11,025 nt of DNA from Haloquadratum sp. J07HQX50 (GCA_000416005.1 KE356562.1:1104531-1115555); one strand, 5' to 3'. Shown: positions 1 to 6,921, numbered from the stretch's first letter. The notes: a model not told the origin generated them from the sequence alone. Translations and numbers: made by a program.

Positions 1-277
1 TGATGGCAGTGGCGCACAAATAAATCTTCCCAATCTGAGTTTGTTTAGTGCAATCAGATTTGTGTATATATCAAATGTGTATGTATATCCAGGAAGGTGA
101 CAACTGGAAGAAATCACAGTTCGCTCAAATTGGGATCACGAACACAGAGTCACAACGGTGAAACGATATCAGAGCAAATACCATGAGGTACCACACCTCG
201 AGCTCGTGCTCTCGACTTCTGTCCAGCGTTATTCACTGCTCACGTCAGTGTATCGAGCGTCGAGAGACTGGTGGATG

Positions 278-1084
278 CTATCCGGTCTGGAAGGAGAAAT
301 CGAGCGTTGGCGCACTGTGCGTGAGCGCTCCCATCGAGATTATGTCGACGCCCGTGGCGGCGTAGTCGGCAACATCGCCAAGACGTATTCCACCGCTTGC
401 TTCTGCGGTGGTGTCCTCAGGAAGGTGCTCAACACCACGCTTGACCTCAGCGGGTGAGAGGTTATCAAACAGGACGACATCGGCTCCAGCTTGAGCCGCT
501 TTTCGACCTGTCTGTGGGCGTTCAACCTCAACTTCAATCTTGGTTGTAAAAGAAACTTGCTCACGGAATTGCTCAATGGCAGTTTCTAATCCCATCTCTG
601 CGATGTGGTTCTCTTTTATAAGCACCATATGTGAGAGAGTGAGCCGGTGAGTATCGCCGCCACCAGCAACGACCGCTCGTTTCTCAATTCCTCGCAACCC
701 AGGAGTCGTTTTTCGCGTGGCTGCAATCTGGACTGACTCGTCAACACTGTGAGCCTCCTCGACTGCGCGGTGTGTGAGTGTCGCCACACCTGAGGCGTGA
801 CCAGTAATATTGACTGCGACGCGCTCACCGCGTAAAATTGGCTGTGCCTCACCAGTGACACGCAGGACGACCTCTCCTGGCGTCACCTGGTCACCATCCT
901 CAACAGTGGCTGTCGAATCGACATCAAGATACTCAAACACACGAGTAGCAGCCGAGAGTCCCGCGACGACGCCAGATTCTTTCGACACGAGTTCACCTGC
1001 CGTCTTACCTGGGACTGCATTCGTAACGTCGTGAGGACCGATATCTTCTTTCAGCCACTGCTCAATCTGCGCTGTGGTAATCAT
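278..1084 (-). CDS. nadC: Nicotinate-nucleotide pyrophosphorylase (quinolinate phosphoribosyltransferase)
   Basis: Cytosolic enzyme that decarboxylates quinolinate and transfers phosphoribose from PRPP to give nicotinate mononucleotide, the last step of de novo NAD ring synthesis. The 268-residue product matches the usual family length. The N-terminal part (about 1-110) looks like the alpha/beta sandwich domain. The barrel domain follows, with substrate-binding residues in TRKTTPGLR (about 123-131), HR at 146-147, IKENH (156-160), EVEVE (184-188), and the late phosphate-loop stretches LFDN (205-208) and ASGGI (229-233). I chose the ATG at 1084 because homology begins at MITTAQIEQWLKEDIG. The frame stays open upstream to an ATG at 1144, but those 20 extra residues look non-coding. 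A perfect inverted repeat lies just before the start. nadA and nadB are on the same strand but about 2.1 kb upstream, so nadC probably has its own promoter. I found no convincing TATA box at leaderless spacing. Confidence 0.95.
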   Translation of the reverse strand: MITTAQIEQWLKEDIGPHDVTNAVPGKTAGELVSKESGVVAGLSAATRVFEYLDVDSTATVEDGDQVTPGEVVLRVTGEAQPILRGERVAVNITGHASGVATLTHRAVEEAHSVDESVQIAATRKTTPGLRGIEKRAVVAGGGDTHRLTLSHMVLIKENHIAEMGLETAIEQFREQVSFTTKIEVEVERPQTGRKAAQAGADVVLFDNLSPAEVKRGVEHLPEDTTAEASGGIRLGDVADYAATGVDIISMGALTHSAPTLDFSFQTG

Positions 1085-1087
1085 ATA

Positions 1088-1104
1088 TACCAGTGATGCT
1101 GGTA
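1088..1104. promoter_or_regulatory. Inverted repeat just upstream of nadC (possible operator)
   Basis: TACCAG, five bases, CTGGTA: a perfect 6-base inverted repeat ending three bases before the nadC start codon. If the transcript is leaderless, as is common in haloarchaea, a repressor bound here would cover the transcription start. Its role as an operator is inferred. The same half-site is not seen as a pair upstream of nadA. Confidence 0.4.
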
Positions 1105-1314
1105 ATGATTCAACATTGCGACCAATCTGGACTGATGGCACCATGATTCACCAACGTGACTGTCACAGCTGTCATCCCCGCATGCGGCTCTGTTTAGTAA
1201 GCACCAGCAACTGAGATCAGAGAGTGACGACAGGTTTGGGTTTCTGAGAGGACACACTACTGGCAGTGTATATCAACCTCTTTCGGGAAATATGAATCAG
1301 CTTAGTGAGCGGTA

Positions 1315-1467
1315 TCATCGGAGGAGAGCAATCATGAGTGCACAGATAAACGTCACACCAGAGGCCATTCCCAGAAGGATACTATTTAGCAGTACACCAA
1401 TCATACCCCCTGCCGCTGCCATCCCGGATACTCCAATCAGGAGTATTTTGACCGATTGATTCTTCAT
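1315..1467 (-). CDS. Small two-segment membrane protein, unknown
   Basis: A 50-codon ORF (ATG at 1467, TGA at 1315-1317) that I translated by hand. I do not recognise the family. After a short polar N-terminus (MKNQSVK) nearly the whole chain is hydrophobic and rich in Gly, Ala and Met. It forms two likely membrane spans at about residues 8-26 and 29-48, joined by a very short Asn-Ser turn, and ends with Arg. The spans carry small-residue packing motifs (GMAAAGGMIG), so a helical hairpin is plausible. It is transcribed in the same direction as nadC, 230 bases upstream. The strand and start rest on the clean hydrophobic pattern. The TATA-like sequence around 1483-1489 is closer to the start than ideal for a leaderless message. 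It could also be a chance hydrophobic ORF. Confidence 0.5.
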   Translation of the reverse strand: MKNQSVKILLIGVSGMAAAGGMIGVLLNSILLGMASGVTFICALMIALLR

Positions 1468-1800
1468 CTTTGTTTTTGAAGTTGTATGCCTACACTCAAA
1501 ACCGTCAGGTAGAGATGAGACAAGGACTCAAGCTACTCTTCTTTTGCCGTCGATACAAAGCTGTTTTGTTCACGATTTAGCAGGTACGACGTCATACAAC
1601 ACTGGAGGTGACGAATAGATGCGTACTTCACACATCTGCAAGTTGCGACAGGCATAGTGGCAACAAATTTATTTATCGGGTCTCTTCTAGCGATTCTGCA
1701 CAATCCAAGCCGCCCAACATGCGTGGAGTACCACCGGGAGCAAGCCCAAAACACTCGCCTTGTTTGTCTGTAGAATCGAAAATCAATTATTAACCGAATC
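1468..1800. other. Intergenic stretch without convincing gene
   Basis: Open frames exist on both strands (minus 1533-1835, plus 1608-1793), but they overlap each other, are rich in Cys, Arg and Ser runs, and lack the acidic composition of the neighbouring proteins. An AT-rich patch at about 1665-1677 resembles a TATA box but does not sit at useful spacing from any good start. I see no RNA gene or repeat here. Confidence 0.5.
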
Positions 1801-2013
1801 TCACTTGACGGCGGATATCTCGTAGCTGTACCCAAGAGTCGAATGATCGCGACTATTATTCGCCAGGATCTCAGCTATACAGGACGGGCACGCTCCGACG
1901 TCTAAACAGTCCCTGGCCTTTTCCTTGGACTTCGCGAGTACGTATAGCTGCTCTGAGCGTTTCTGACACTCATCACAGTGGTGCTTGCCCGAATCAAATT
2001 GGTATAGCTTCAT
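1801..2013 (-). CDS. Small Cys-rich (zinc-ribbon-like) protein, unknown
   Basis: A 70-residue product beginning MKLYQFDSGKHHCDEC. Two cysteine pairs (C13-x2-C16 and C42-x2-C45, plus C36) are spaced as in a single zinc ribbon, so zinc binding is likely by motif. A helix-prone, charged linker (about 17-35) joins the knuckles, and the C-terminal 20 residues look flexible. Haloarchaea encode many such small CxxC proteins of mostly unknown role, and I cannot place this one in a named family. The ATG at 2013 is preferred over an in-frame ATG at 2184 because an AT-rich box (rc of 2036-2043) sits about 26 bases upstream, fitting a leaderless transcript, and because the 57 residues between the two starts look non-coding. 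It lies alone between nadB and nadC on their strand. Confidence 0.6.
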   Translation of the reverse strand: MKLYQFDSGKHHCDECQKRSEQLYVLAKSKEKARDCLDVGACPSCIAEILANNSRDHSTLGYSYEISAVK

Positions 2014-2459
2014 ACAGTGTATTTTGATGCCACATGAATAAATGACATCTTCACATAAACTACCCCACCCTACTCGCCAGCTATTATTGGCTCCGTAGAA
2101 GCCTCTCGTTTCCACGACGTTGTCAGATGGCGTCTGACAGCCCATGAGATGCTCTCTCACGAACCCGCTCTCTATCCACGACATTGGACGTACCCGATGA
2201 TCTAAATATGTGTATTCGCGTTCGGGGAGTCAAGCCGGTATTGGAATGTGAAGTGATCCAGCAGTTTCCTCCCACGGCTCGACCGGTGGGTTTCGGCCTC
2301 GAAAGTGTATGAACTATCTTAGGGGTTGACCCTGACGCGCTGAGGGTGTTTCTTTTGCCAGGGGCGCATTGCGGAATATCTGATTCGCGAATGCATCTCG
2401 TTCGAGAACATAGCAGTTCCAAGCTTTTGCATCTGAATCTTTTCGACTGGTGAGTTCTG
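2014..2459. other. Intergenic stretch with coding-like debris
   Basis: The stretch holds the presumed promoter of the 70-residue Cys-rich gene (around 2036-2043) and a short coding-like fragment on the minus strand (2202-2318, listed separately). A long minus-strand frame covering 2123-2590 overlaps the better-supported gene at 2460-2696 and is Arg/Ser/Thr-rich, so I treat it as a shadow. I see no intact gene between these. Confidence 0.5.
2202..2318 (-). pseudogene. Possible C-terminal fragment of a lost gene
   Basis: A 38-codon stretch between two in-frame stops, with no start codon of its own, ending in TAG at 2202-2204. Its translation has a protein-like pattern (for example RGRKLLDHFTFQYRLDSPN). 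This suggests the tail of a gene whose front half is gone. I cannot name the parent family. Other frames over the same bases also stay open, which weakens the case. Confidence 0.2.
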
Positions 2460-2696
2460 TCAGGGCGGATATCGCTCTCGAAGTCCACTAATTTTGAGAT
2501 GAATTGTCGGTGATTGTGCCTGAATATCCTCATTTTCAGCAGCAGCGTACTCGTGTGAGACTTCGTTGATCCGGTATTTCTTATCATCATACACGATTAT
2601 TTCTCCTTTTCTCGGAACTGGGGTCTCAGTTGAGAGTTCAATTCTCCCTAACAATTCACCACCCCGATGGAGCAGCATAACAACTTGTGATACCAT
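2460..2696 (-). CDS. Small conserved-looking protein, unknown
   Basis: Up to 78 residues with alternating hydrophobic and charged residues, typical of a small beta-rich fold: RGGELLGRIEL, then GEIIVYDDKKYRINEVSHEY, and a closing IHLKISGL strand. There is no signal peptide, membrane span or Cys motif. It could be a small barrel or SH3-like protein, but I cannot assign a function. Two starts are possible. The ATG at 2696 gives 78 residues and has an AT-rich box near 2721-2727. The ATG at 2678 gives 72 residues and has TATA-like sequence (rc of 2699-2711) about 27 bases upstream. The amino acid pattern is convincing from MLLHRGGE onward, so the shorter form is at least as likely. It is in the same direction as nadB and nadC, about 470 bases downstream of nadB. 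Confidence 0.55.
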   Translation of the reverse strand: MVSQVVMLLHRGGELLGRIELSTETPVPRKGEIIVYDDKKYRINEVSHEYAAAENEDIQAQSPTIHLKISGLRERYPP

Positions 2697-3163
2697 ATGT
2701 ATAATCTATATCTCAAGCGGTTTAATTTCTATAGCTCATCTGTACGTATTGCCATCTCGCATAGCGGTGACCGCTGTGAGGACACCACGAGTATCACAGC
2801 ATTCATTCAGAGAATTACCGCTGTCAGTCTCTGCGAGCGACGGGGTGAAACGAGTCGATGTGCAGTCGAATATGCAGGATGAAGCTAAACAGCGAGTGCT
2901 ATCTCTCTCATCATCAGTGACCACCCGAGAGTGATTCCGTCCGCTTTCGAGACTGAAAGCTTCTAATAGCGGGCCATAGGATCGTCTTGAACCAGTCAGT
3001 CCAGTGGTTATAGACTGAATCTCTGGGTATGCTCGCTTGACGAGTAGTGTAGGCCAACTACTTCAGCGGACACATTCAGAATCTAATATCTTCGATAATG
3101 AATTAGAGCCATTCACATCAGTCAAGATCAAAACGATTCGCTCCGTCCAGCGTGTATCAAGAG
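2697..3163. other. Intergenic stretch downstream of nadB
   Basis: Apart from the AT-rich promoter-like sequence next to 2696, this holds only overlapping open frames on both strands (plus frame closing at 2932-2934, minus frame 2736-2924). The plus frame over about 2780-2930 has some protein-like character but no credible start, so it may be gene debris. A perfect 6-base hairpin lies at 2943-2960 (GCTTTC, six bases, GAAAGC). It is about 200 bases past the nadB stop and has no T-tract, so I do not call it a terminator. Confidence 0.45.
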
Positions 3164-4696
3164 CTATGGAGCATTACCAGAGGCACTCATCTCGGGTTCG
3201 TCATCTATATCGTTCAAATAATGACAGCCAACCGATTGCTTATTCTCAGCAGCCGCTCGCGTGATCAGTAACGCAACGACTGCTGCTGATCGAAGCTCGT
3301 ACAATGATCGGGATGTGCGAGTGCGGATATATGCATCAACCTCACCCTTCAATCGCCTCAGAACGGACTGTGCACCCGCGAGTTCTTTCGTCGTCCGTTG
3401 GATGCCGACCCGTGTATCCATTACCCGGCGGAGCCGATGGAATTTCTCAGTCGCGAAATTATCCGGAAGCTCAGGGTCACGATCGAGTAGCTCCGGCGGT
3501 TCGATGTGGTCAGGTTCGTTACCGGTAGCATCCTGACCGGCCCGGAATCCCCACACGAGTCCCTCAAGTAGCGAGGTGGATGCTAATCGATTCGCTCCAT
3601 GAACACCGGTACGGGCACACTCTCCAACTGCATAGAGACGATGGAGTGAGCTTCGGCCGTGGCTATCGACATCGATACCACCACAGAGGAAATGCTCTGC
3701 AGGGGCAACTGGAATGTGAGGGAGGCTCACACCCGCATCGTTGCATCTCTCAGCGAGCGCGGGAAACTCCGCCTCAAATTCGAGGGGAGAGACATCTAAT
3801 ACCACCTTACCAGTCGCCTCGCGCTCAGTTTTCACCGCACGAGCAACGATATCACGGGGAGCAAGATCAGCATTATCATGATACTGTGGCATAAATCGTT
3901 CGCCATCGTTGTTTCGAAGAACAGCGCCCTCGCCTCGGATGGCCTCACTTAATAGAAATGAATCGTCTTCAGTTCCTGATTCTTCCTTATCGCCGACATA
4001 TACGGTCGGATGAAACTGGACGTACTCCATATCTGTTACATCTGCACCAGCGAGTGCTGCCATGGCGATCCCATCACCGGTCGCGCCATCAGGATTCGTC
4101 GAATACGAATAAAGAGCCCCGATTCCACCAGTTGCGAGTATAGTTGAACCAGCGTACATCGGGGTGATTTCGCCATCCCGCTCGAGCATTGCCCCGTATA
4201 CCTGTCCCTCGTGACGGAGCAACTCAAGTGCCGCTGTCCTCTCTATGATCTCTATATCAGTGTGATCAGCTACATAATCAAGCATAGGAAGGTGAATATG
4301 CTTCCCAGTGGCTGCATCGATATGGAGAATTCGCGGCTCCTCATGAGCAGCCTCTTGACCGTAATCGAATCCACCACCGTTTGTATCAAACTCAACCCCG
4401 ACTGTGTCAACGAGAATATCATCGACTGTATCGTTCGCATTGCTGACGAGTGTGTCTACTGCGTCGCGGTCAGCGGTTCCATCGGAGGCAATCATGATAT
4501 CTCGTTTGAACTGGTCAGGGTCATCTCGACTTACTGCAATTCCACCCTGTGCCCACCATGTCGAAGCAGACGCTGGCCGGCTTGCTTTTGTGATAACCGT
4601 CACCTCAGCACTCTTGCGGTCGGCAGCTATTGCCGCCGAAAGACCGGCAATACCTGCACCAATGACCAGTATCTCGCTCTTATGCATCTCTGGCAT
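3164..4696 (-). CDS. nadB: L-aspartate oxidase
   Basis: FAD enzyme that oxidises L-aspartate to iminoaspartate, the unstable substrate of NadA. About 510 residues, within the family range. Counting from a possible GTG at 4702, it shows the dinucleotide-binding loop VIGAGIAGLSAAIA (13-26), STWWAQGGIAV (47-57), MEYVQFHPT (225-233), SEAIRGEGAVLRN (252-264), APRDIVARA (281-289), HFLCGGIDVD (337-346), and LYAVGECARTGVHGANRLAS (356-375). The last three surround FAD and the substrate. The C-terminal helical domain (about 415-485) is present. The GTG at 4702 overlaps the nadA stop (GTGA). I prefer the ATG at 4696 because the 15 bases at that start are identical to those at the nadA start. Tight coupling to nadA suits hand-off of a labile intermediate. 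An ATG at 4687 is also possible. Confidence 0.96.
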   Translation of the reverse strand: MPEMHKSEILVIGAGIAGLSAAIAADRKSAEVTVITKASRPASASTWWAQGGIAVSRDDPDQFKRDIMIASDGTADRDAVDTLVSNANDTVDDILVDTVGVEFDTNGGGFDYGQEAAHEEPRILHIDAATGKHIHLPMLDYVADHTDIEIIERTAALELLRHEGQVYGAMLERDGEITPMYAGSTILATGGIGALYSYSTNPDGATGDGIAMAALAGADVTDMEYVQFHPTVYVGDKEESGTEDDSFLLSEAIRGEGAVLRNNDGERFMPQYHDNADLAPRDIVARAVKTEREATGKVVLDVSPLEFEAEFPALAERCNDAGVSLPHIPVAPAEHFLCGGIDVDSHGRSSLHRLYAVGECARTGVHGANRLASTSLLEGLVWGFRAGQDATGNEPDHIEPPELLDRDPELPDNFATEKFHRLRRVMDTRVGIQRTTKELAGAQSVLRRLKGEVDAYIRTRTSRSLYELRSAAVVALLITRAAAENKQSVGCHYLNDIDDEPEMSASGNAP

Positions 4697-4698
4697 GG

Positions 4699-5829
4699 TC
4701 ACAGCTCCATCATTCGGTCCATGGCCACAGCAGCCAACTCTTTTGTCTCGGGATCAACGCTGATGACGTTACGTTCTCGCTCCTCAACCAGTTCCTCTAA
4801 GACCCATGCGAGATAGTTCGGATCAATCTGGCGCATCGCGTTACAATCCATGCAGGCATCTCCGCAGAGCGGGATAACATTCACCTCGGGATTCCACCGA
4901 TCCAAATGATTAGCAAGGTGAATCTCAGTTCCGATTGCCCATGTTTCGCCAGCCTCAGCATTTTCCACAGTCTCAGTGATTGTCGCCGTTGATCCAACCA
5001 CATCTGCAGTTTCAACAACCTCACGACGACACTCTGGGTGGGCGATGACGTTCGCTCCAGGATGAGTCGCGCGAACCTCCTCAGCGTGGTGCTTCCTGAA
5101 TCGTTCATGCACCTGACAGTATCCCTCCCAGAGAATGATGTCGTTATGAACAGCTTTCATAGCATCTTTCGATTCGGGGTCCCATGGGTCCCACTCGACA
5201 ATCTCTTCGGACATCCCCAGCTCGTGGGCAGTATTTGTGCCGAGGTATTTGTCTGGCAAGAATAACACCTTCTCGCCGCGGTCAAATGCCCACTCAAAAG
5301 CATCAGCCGCATTCGAAGACGTGCAGACTAATCCGCCCTGCTCCGCACAGAATGCTTTGAGATCGGCATACGAATTCATGTATGTTATTGGAACGATGGT
5401 GTCGTCAGTAACCGCGGTCAATTCAGCCCATGCAGCGTCCACCTGAAGTGCCTCCGCCATTCCTGCCATCGGACACGATGCCTCCATTGATGGGAGGATA
5501 ACCGACTGAGAGTCATCAGTAATAATATCTGCTGATTCAGCCATGAACGTCACTCCCCCAAAGATAACATAGTCAGCGTCCGTCGCTGCAGCTTCCTTTG
5601 AAAGGCCATATGAATCGCCAATAAAGTCAGCATGTTCGACAATTTCGCGGCGTTGGTAATTGTGACCTAAAATTACAACATCGTCACCGAGCGTGTCGAG
5701 CGCAGCCTCGATGCGCTCTGTCCGTTCAGATTGGTTCAGATTTCGATACTCCCGTGGCAATTGCTCTAAGTTGTCATACTTGAACAGGCTCAGGTCCGTC
5801 TCAAACTCTGCGGTTTCCATCTCTGGCAT
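4699..5829 (-). CDS. nadA: Quinolinate synthase A
   Basis: Oxygen-sensitive [4Fe-4S] enzyme that condenses iminoaspartate with dihydroxyacetone phosphate to quinolinate. The 376-residue product has the three-fold repeat organisation of the family. Visible landmarks are ILGHNYQ (53-59) and GDSYGLSKEA (71-80) near the substrate, FGGVTFMAESAD (90-101), SMEASCPMAGM (114-124), TYMNSYADLKA (149-159), VCTSSNA (168-174), WEGYCQVHERF (234-244), AHPECRREV (263-271) and CGDACMDCNAM (322-332). By comparison with solved bacterial and archaeal NadA, the cluster ligands should be C119, C238 and one of C326/C329. C322 and C326 add a CxxxCxxC cluster. The start is the ATG at 5829 (MPEMETAEF); a second ATG at 5820 would remove three residues. 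First gene of the nadA-nadB pair, with a TATA-like box inside an inverted repeat about 60 bases upstream. Confidence 0.97.
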   Translation of the reverse strand: MPEMETAEFETDLSLFKYDNLEQLPREYRNLNQSERTERIEAALDTLGDDVVILGHNYQRREIVEHADFIGDSYGLSKEAAATDADYVIFGGVTFMAESADIITDDSQSVILPSMEASCPMAGMAEALQVDAAWAELTAVTDDTIVPITYMNSYADLKAFCAEQGGLVCTSSNAADAFEWAFDRGEKVLFLPDKYLGTNTAHELGMSEEIVEWDPWDPESKDAMKAVHNDIILWEGYCQVHERFRKHHAEEVRATHPGANVIAHPECRREVVETADVVGSTATITETVENAEAGETWAIGTEIHLANHLDRWNPEVNVIPLCGDACMDCNAMRQIDPNYLAWVLEELVEERERNVISVDPETKELAAVAMDRMMEL

Positions 5830-5834
5830 GGTTA

Positions 5835-5848
5835 GATAACGTGATAAC
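5835..5848. repeat. Short GATAAC direct repeat before nadA start
   Basis: GATAAC occurs at 5835-5840 and 5843-5848, eight bases apart, within the presumed nadA leader just before the start codon. It may be part of a regulatory site. It is too short to claim more. Confidence 0.2.
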
Positions 5849-5864
5849 TCTTCACGCTTGCATA

Positions 5865-5898
5865 CTGAAAAATACTTCTCTTCAATAGTATATTTCAG
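5865..5898. promoter_or_regulatory. nadA promoter with 12-base inverted repeat over the TATA region
   Basis: CTGAAAAATACT (5865-5876) and AGTATATTTCAG (5887-5898) are inverted copies with one mismatch, separated by 10 bases. The right arm contains the best TATA-like sequence for nadA (read on the minus strand as GAAATATA, about 5889-5896). That would place the transcription start near 5866 and leave a leader of about 37 bases. A symmetrical site over the TATA box and predicted start is the classic position for a repressor. Inverted-repeat geometry is seen directly; regulation by NAD status is inference. Confidence 0.45.
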
Positions 5899-6612
5899 AG
5901 CATAATATTACTCTCGTTGGACGAGTGAGACATATATATCGTAGCGAACGCATATTAGTGATAATATTTGTTCCATGGGCTTGATAGTGAATTTTTTGTT
6001 AACTAACCTGGTATAGAGACTCACCGAGAACAATAGTACTTTTAGCTACCGTATCTGGCGACATAACGGGCAAACGGTCGTCTCAGAGCACAGTTGAAAT
6101 ATCGTATATGATGCGGCATTCTTGATGAAACCAGACACCGTCGACTGGGACAAGGCCAGACAGTCGCTTGCGCGAGCCTACAAGTCGTTTAACCAAAGGA
6201 CCATAGCCTGTCAGAGCTAACACGATATAATCGGTTAAACCATATAGAAACAAAGGCAGCTATCACGGTGTTTTCGGTGACCCTAACCGGATGACGAGAC
6301 CAGTGCGCACGTTGTAGGATCGAATCTGAAAGGCAGCTAAGCAGCACTCTCACCCCATTAATTCACCACGCATAAAAATGATACCAGTTCGTTAGAAGTC
6401 CATCAGTGTGGCCTTGACATTGGGAGTGGAGTACGAGCAATCTGAGTGTTGCGAAGTCCAACATAACCGAGCCAACGTCTGTGAGGACTGGTGTCTCTAT
6501 GGGCAAATCACCGAGATACGCCGTTTACAAACACCGTCACCATCGTCGATGCACTGTTCTCAAGTAAGCTCATGAGCGGTTGTGGCGGTTGGGTAACTCA
6601 ACTCATGATGGT
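5899..6612. other. Long intergenic region upstream of nadA
   Basis: About 700 bases with no gene of normal size. It is AT-rich near nadA, including palindromic TAATATTA at 5903-5910. It then becomes mixed composition with many stops in all frames. It contains one 31-codon plus-strand ORF (6125-6220, separate entry). A plus-strand frame across about 6430-6570 gives a Cys- and Glu-rich peptide without a start codon, possibly gene debris. I see no tRNA, array or complete insertion sequence. Confidence 0.5.
6125..6220 (+). CDS. 31-codon ORF, possible microprotein or gene remnant
   Basis: ATG at 6125 to TAA at 6218-6220, beginning MKPDTVDWDKARQSLARAYK. The amino acid mix (acidic start, amphipathic helix-like middle) looks more like real protein than its surroundings. 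A TATA-like sequence (GAAATATC, 6096-6103) lies about 25 bases before the ATG, the spacing expected for a leaderless haloarchaeal message. An inverted repeat (GTTTAACC at 6187-6194, GGTTAAAC at 6233-6240) spans the stop codon. It may equally be the preserved front of a gene whose remainder has decayed. No family is recognised. Confidence 0.3.
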   Translation: MKPDTVDWDKARQSLARAYKSFNQRTIACQS

Positions 6613-6921
6613 TCAATTACGTTGACTGCGCACCTGATTGCTCGTGGTGACCTGAATATCAAGTTTATCCGTCCCTCGAATCCACTCCAAATAATCATTT
6701 AGTCGCGAGGCGGTGCGTAGCGATTCGATTGTGTCGTAGTTGTCTCTGAGTTCCAAATTTGTGAACAGTGCGTGAATCTGCTTGTGACACGGCCGGCACA
6801 ACTGCACCGTAGGGCTTGAGGCTCGCTCCTCAGGTCGCAGATGATGTACCTGTATGACCTGCGTGTCTGGTATCCGTTCATCCGGTATCACGCGCCGACA
6901 CAGTGCACATGTCGTCGACAT
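6613..6921 (-). CDS. Small HNH endonuclease-like protein
   Basis: A 102-residue product with a compact zinc-supported HNH module: CALC (5-8), the VHHLRP strand-turn (25-30), then LCRPCHKQIH (41-50) and a following FTN (53-55). The two CxxC pairs would hold structural zinc, while H26/H27, H46/H50 and N55 are candidates for the metal-binding catalytic site. The C-terminal helix (about 59-82) and the tail IRGTDKLDIQV resemble a small stand-alone haloarchaeal HNH family I recall, of unknown cellular target. I chose the ATG at 6921 because the zinc module starts immediately after it. The frame is open upstream to 7287, but that part looks like a different, decayed sequence. No good TATA box sits at leaderless distance. 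It points the same way as nadA but is about 780 bases from it, so co-transcription is unlikely. Confidence 0.75.
   Translation of the reverse strand: MSTTCALCRRVIPDERIPDTQVIQVHHLRPEERASSPTVQLCRPCHKQIHALFTNLELRDNYDTIESLRTASRLNDYLEWIRGTDKLDIQVTTSNQVRSQRN

Noticed and set aside
2..103. Open plus frame running in from the window edge, possible gene end
   Set aside because: Only about 33 codons, with no recognisable motif. Too little to call a partial gene.
158..457. 99-codon plus-strand frame starting with GTG
   Set aside because: More than half lies antisense to nadC, the composition is Arg/Ser/Cys-rich and unlike a haloarchaeal protein, and no family is recognised.
1533..1835. 100-codon minus-strand frame with several cysteines
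   Set aside because: Not acidic, overlaps a competing plus frame, has no promoter at useful spacing, and the Cys spacing is not motif-like.
2220..2290. Minus-strand sequence GCTGGATCAC, recalling the 3' end of 16S rRNA
   Set aside because: The match is about ten bases, ends without the CCTCCT tail, and no other rRNA sequence is nearby.
2123..2590. 155-codon minus-strand frame
   Set aside because: Overlaps the better-supported gene at 2460-2696 in another frame and is basic and Ser/Thr-rich, as expected of a shadow.
2943..2960. Hairpin GCTTTC/GAAAGC as nadB terminator
   Set aside because: About 200 bases past the stop, with a six-base stem and no T-tract.
4211..4816. 201-codon plus-strand frame
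   Set aside because: Entirely antisense to nadB and nadA, with Cys/Ser/Arg-rich composition. A shadow of the real genes.
6252..6339. 11-base direct repeat AAAGGCAGCTA (6252-6262 and 6329-6339)
   Set aside because: Too short to be significant in this length. Not part of an array.
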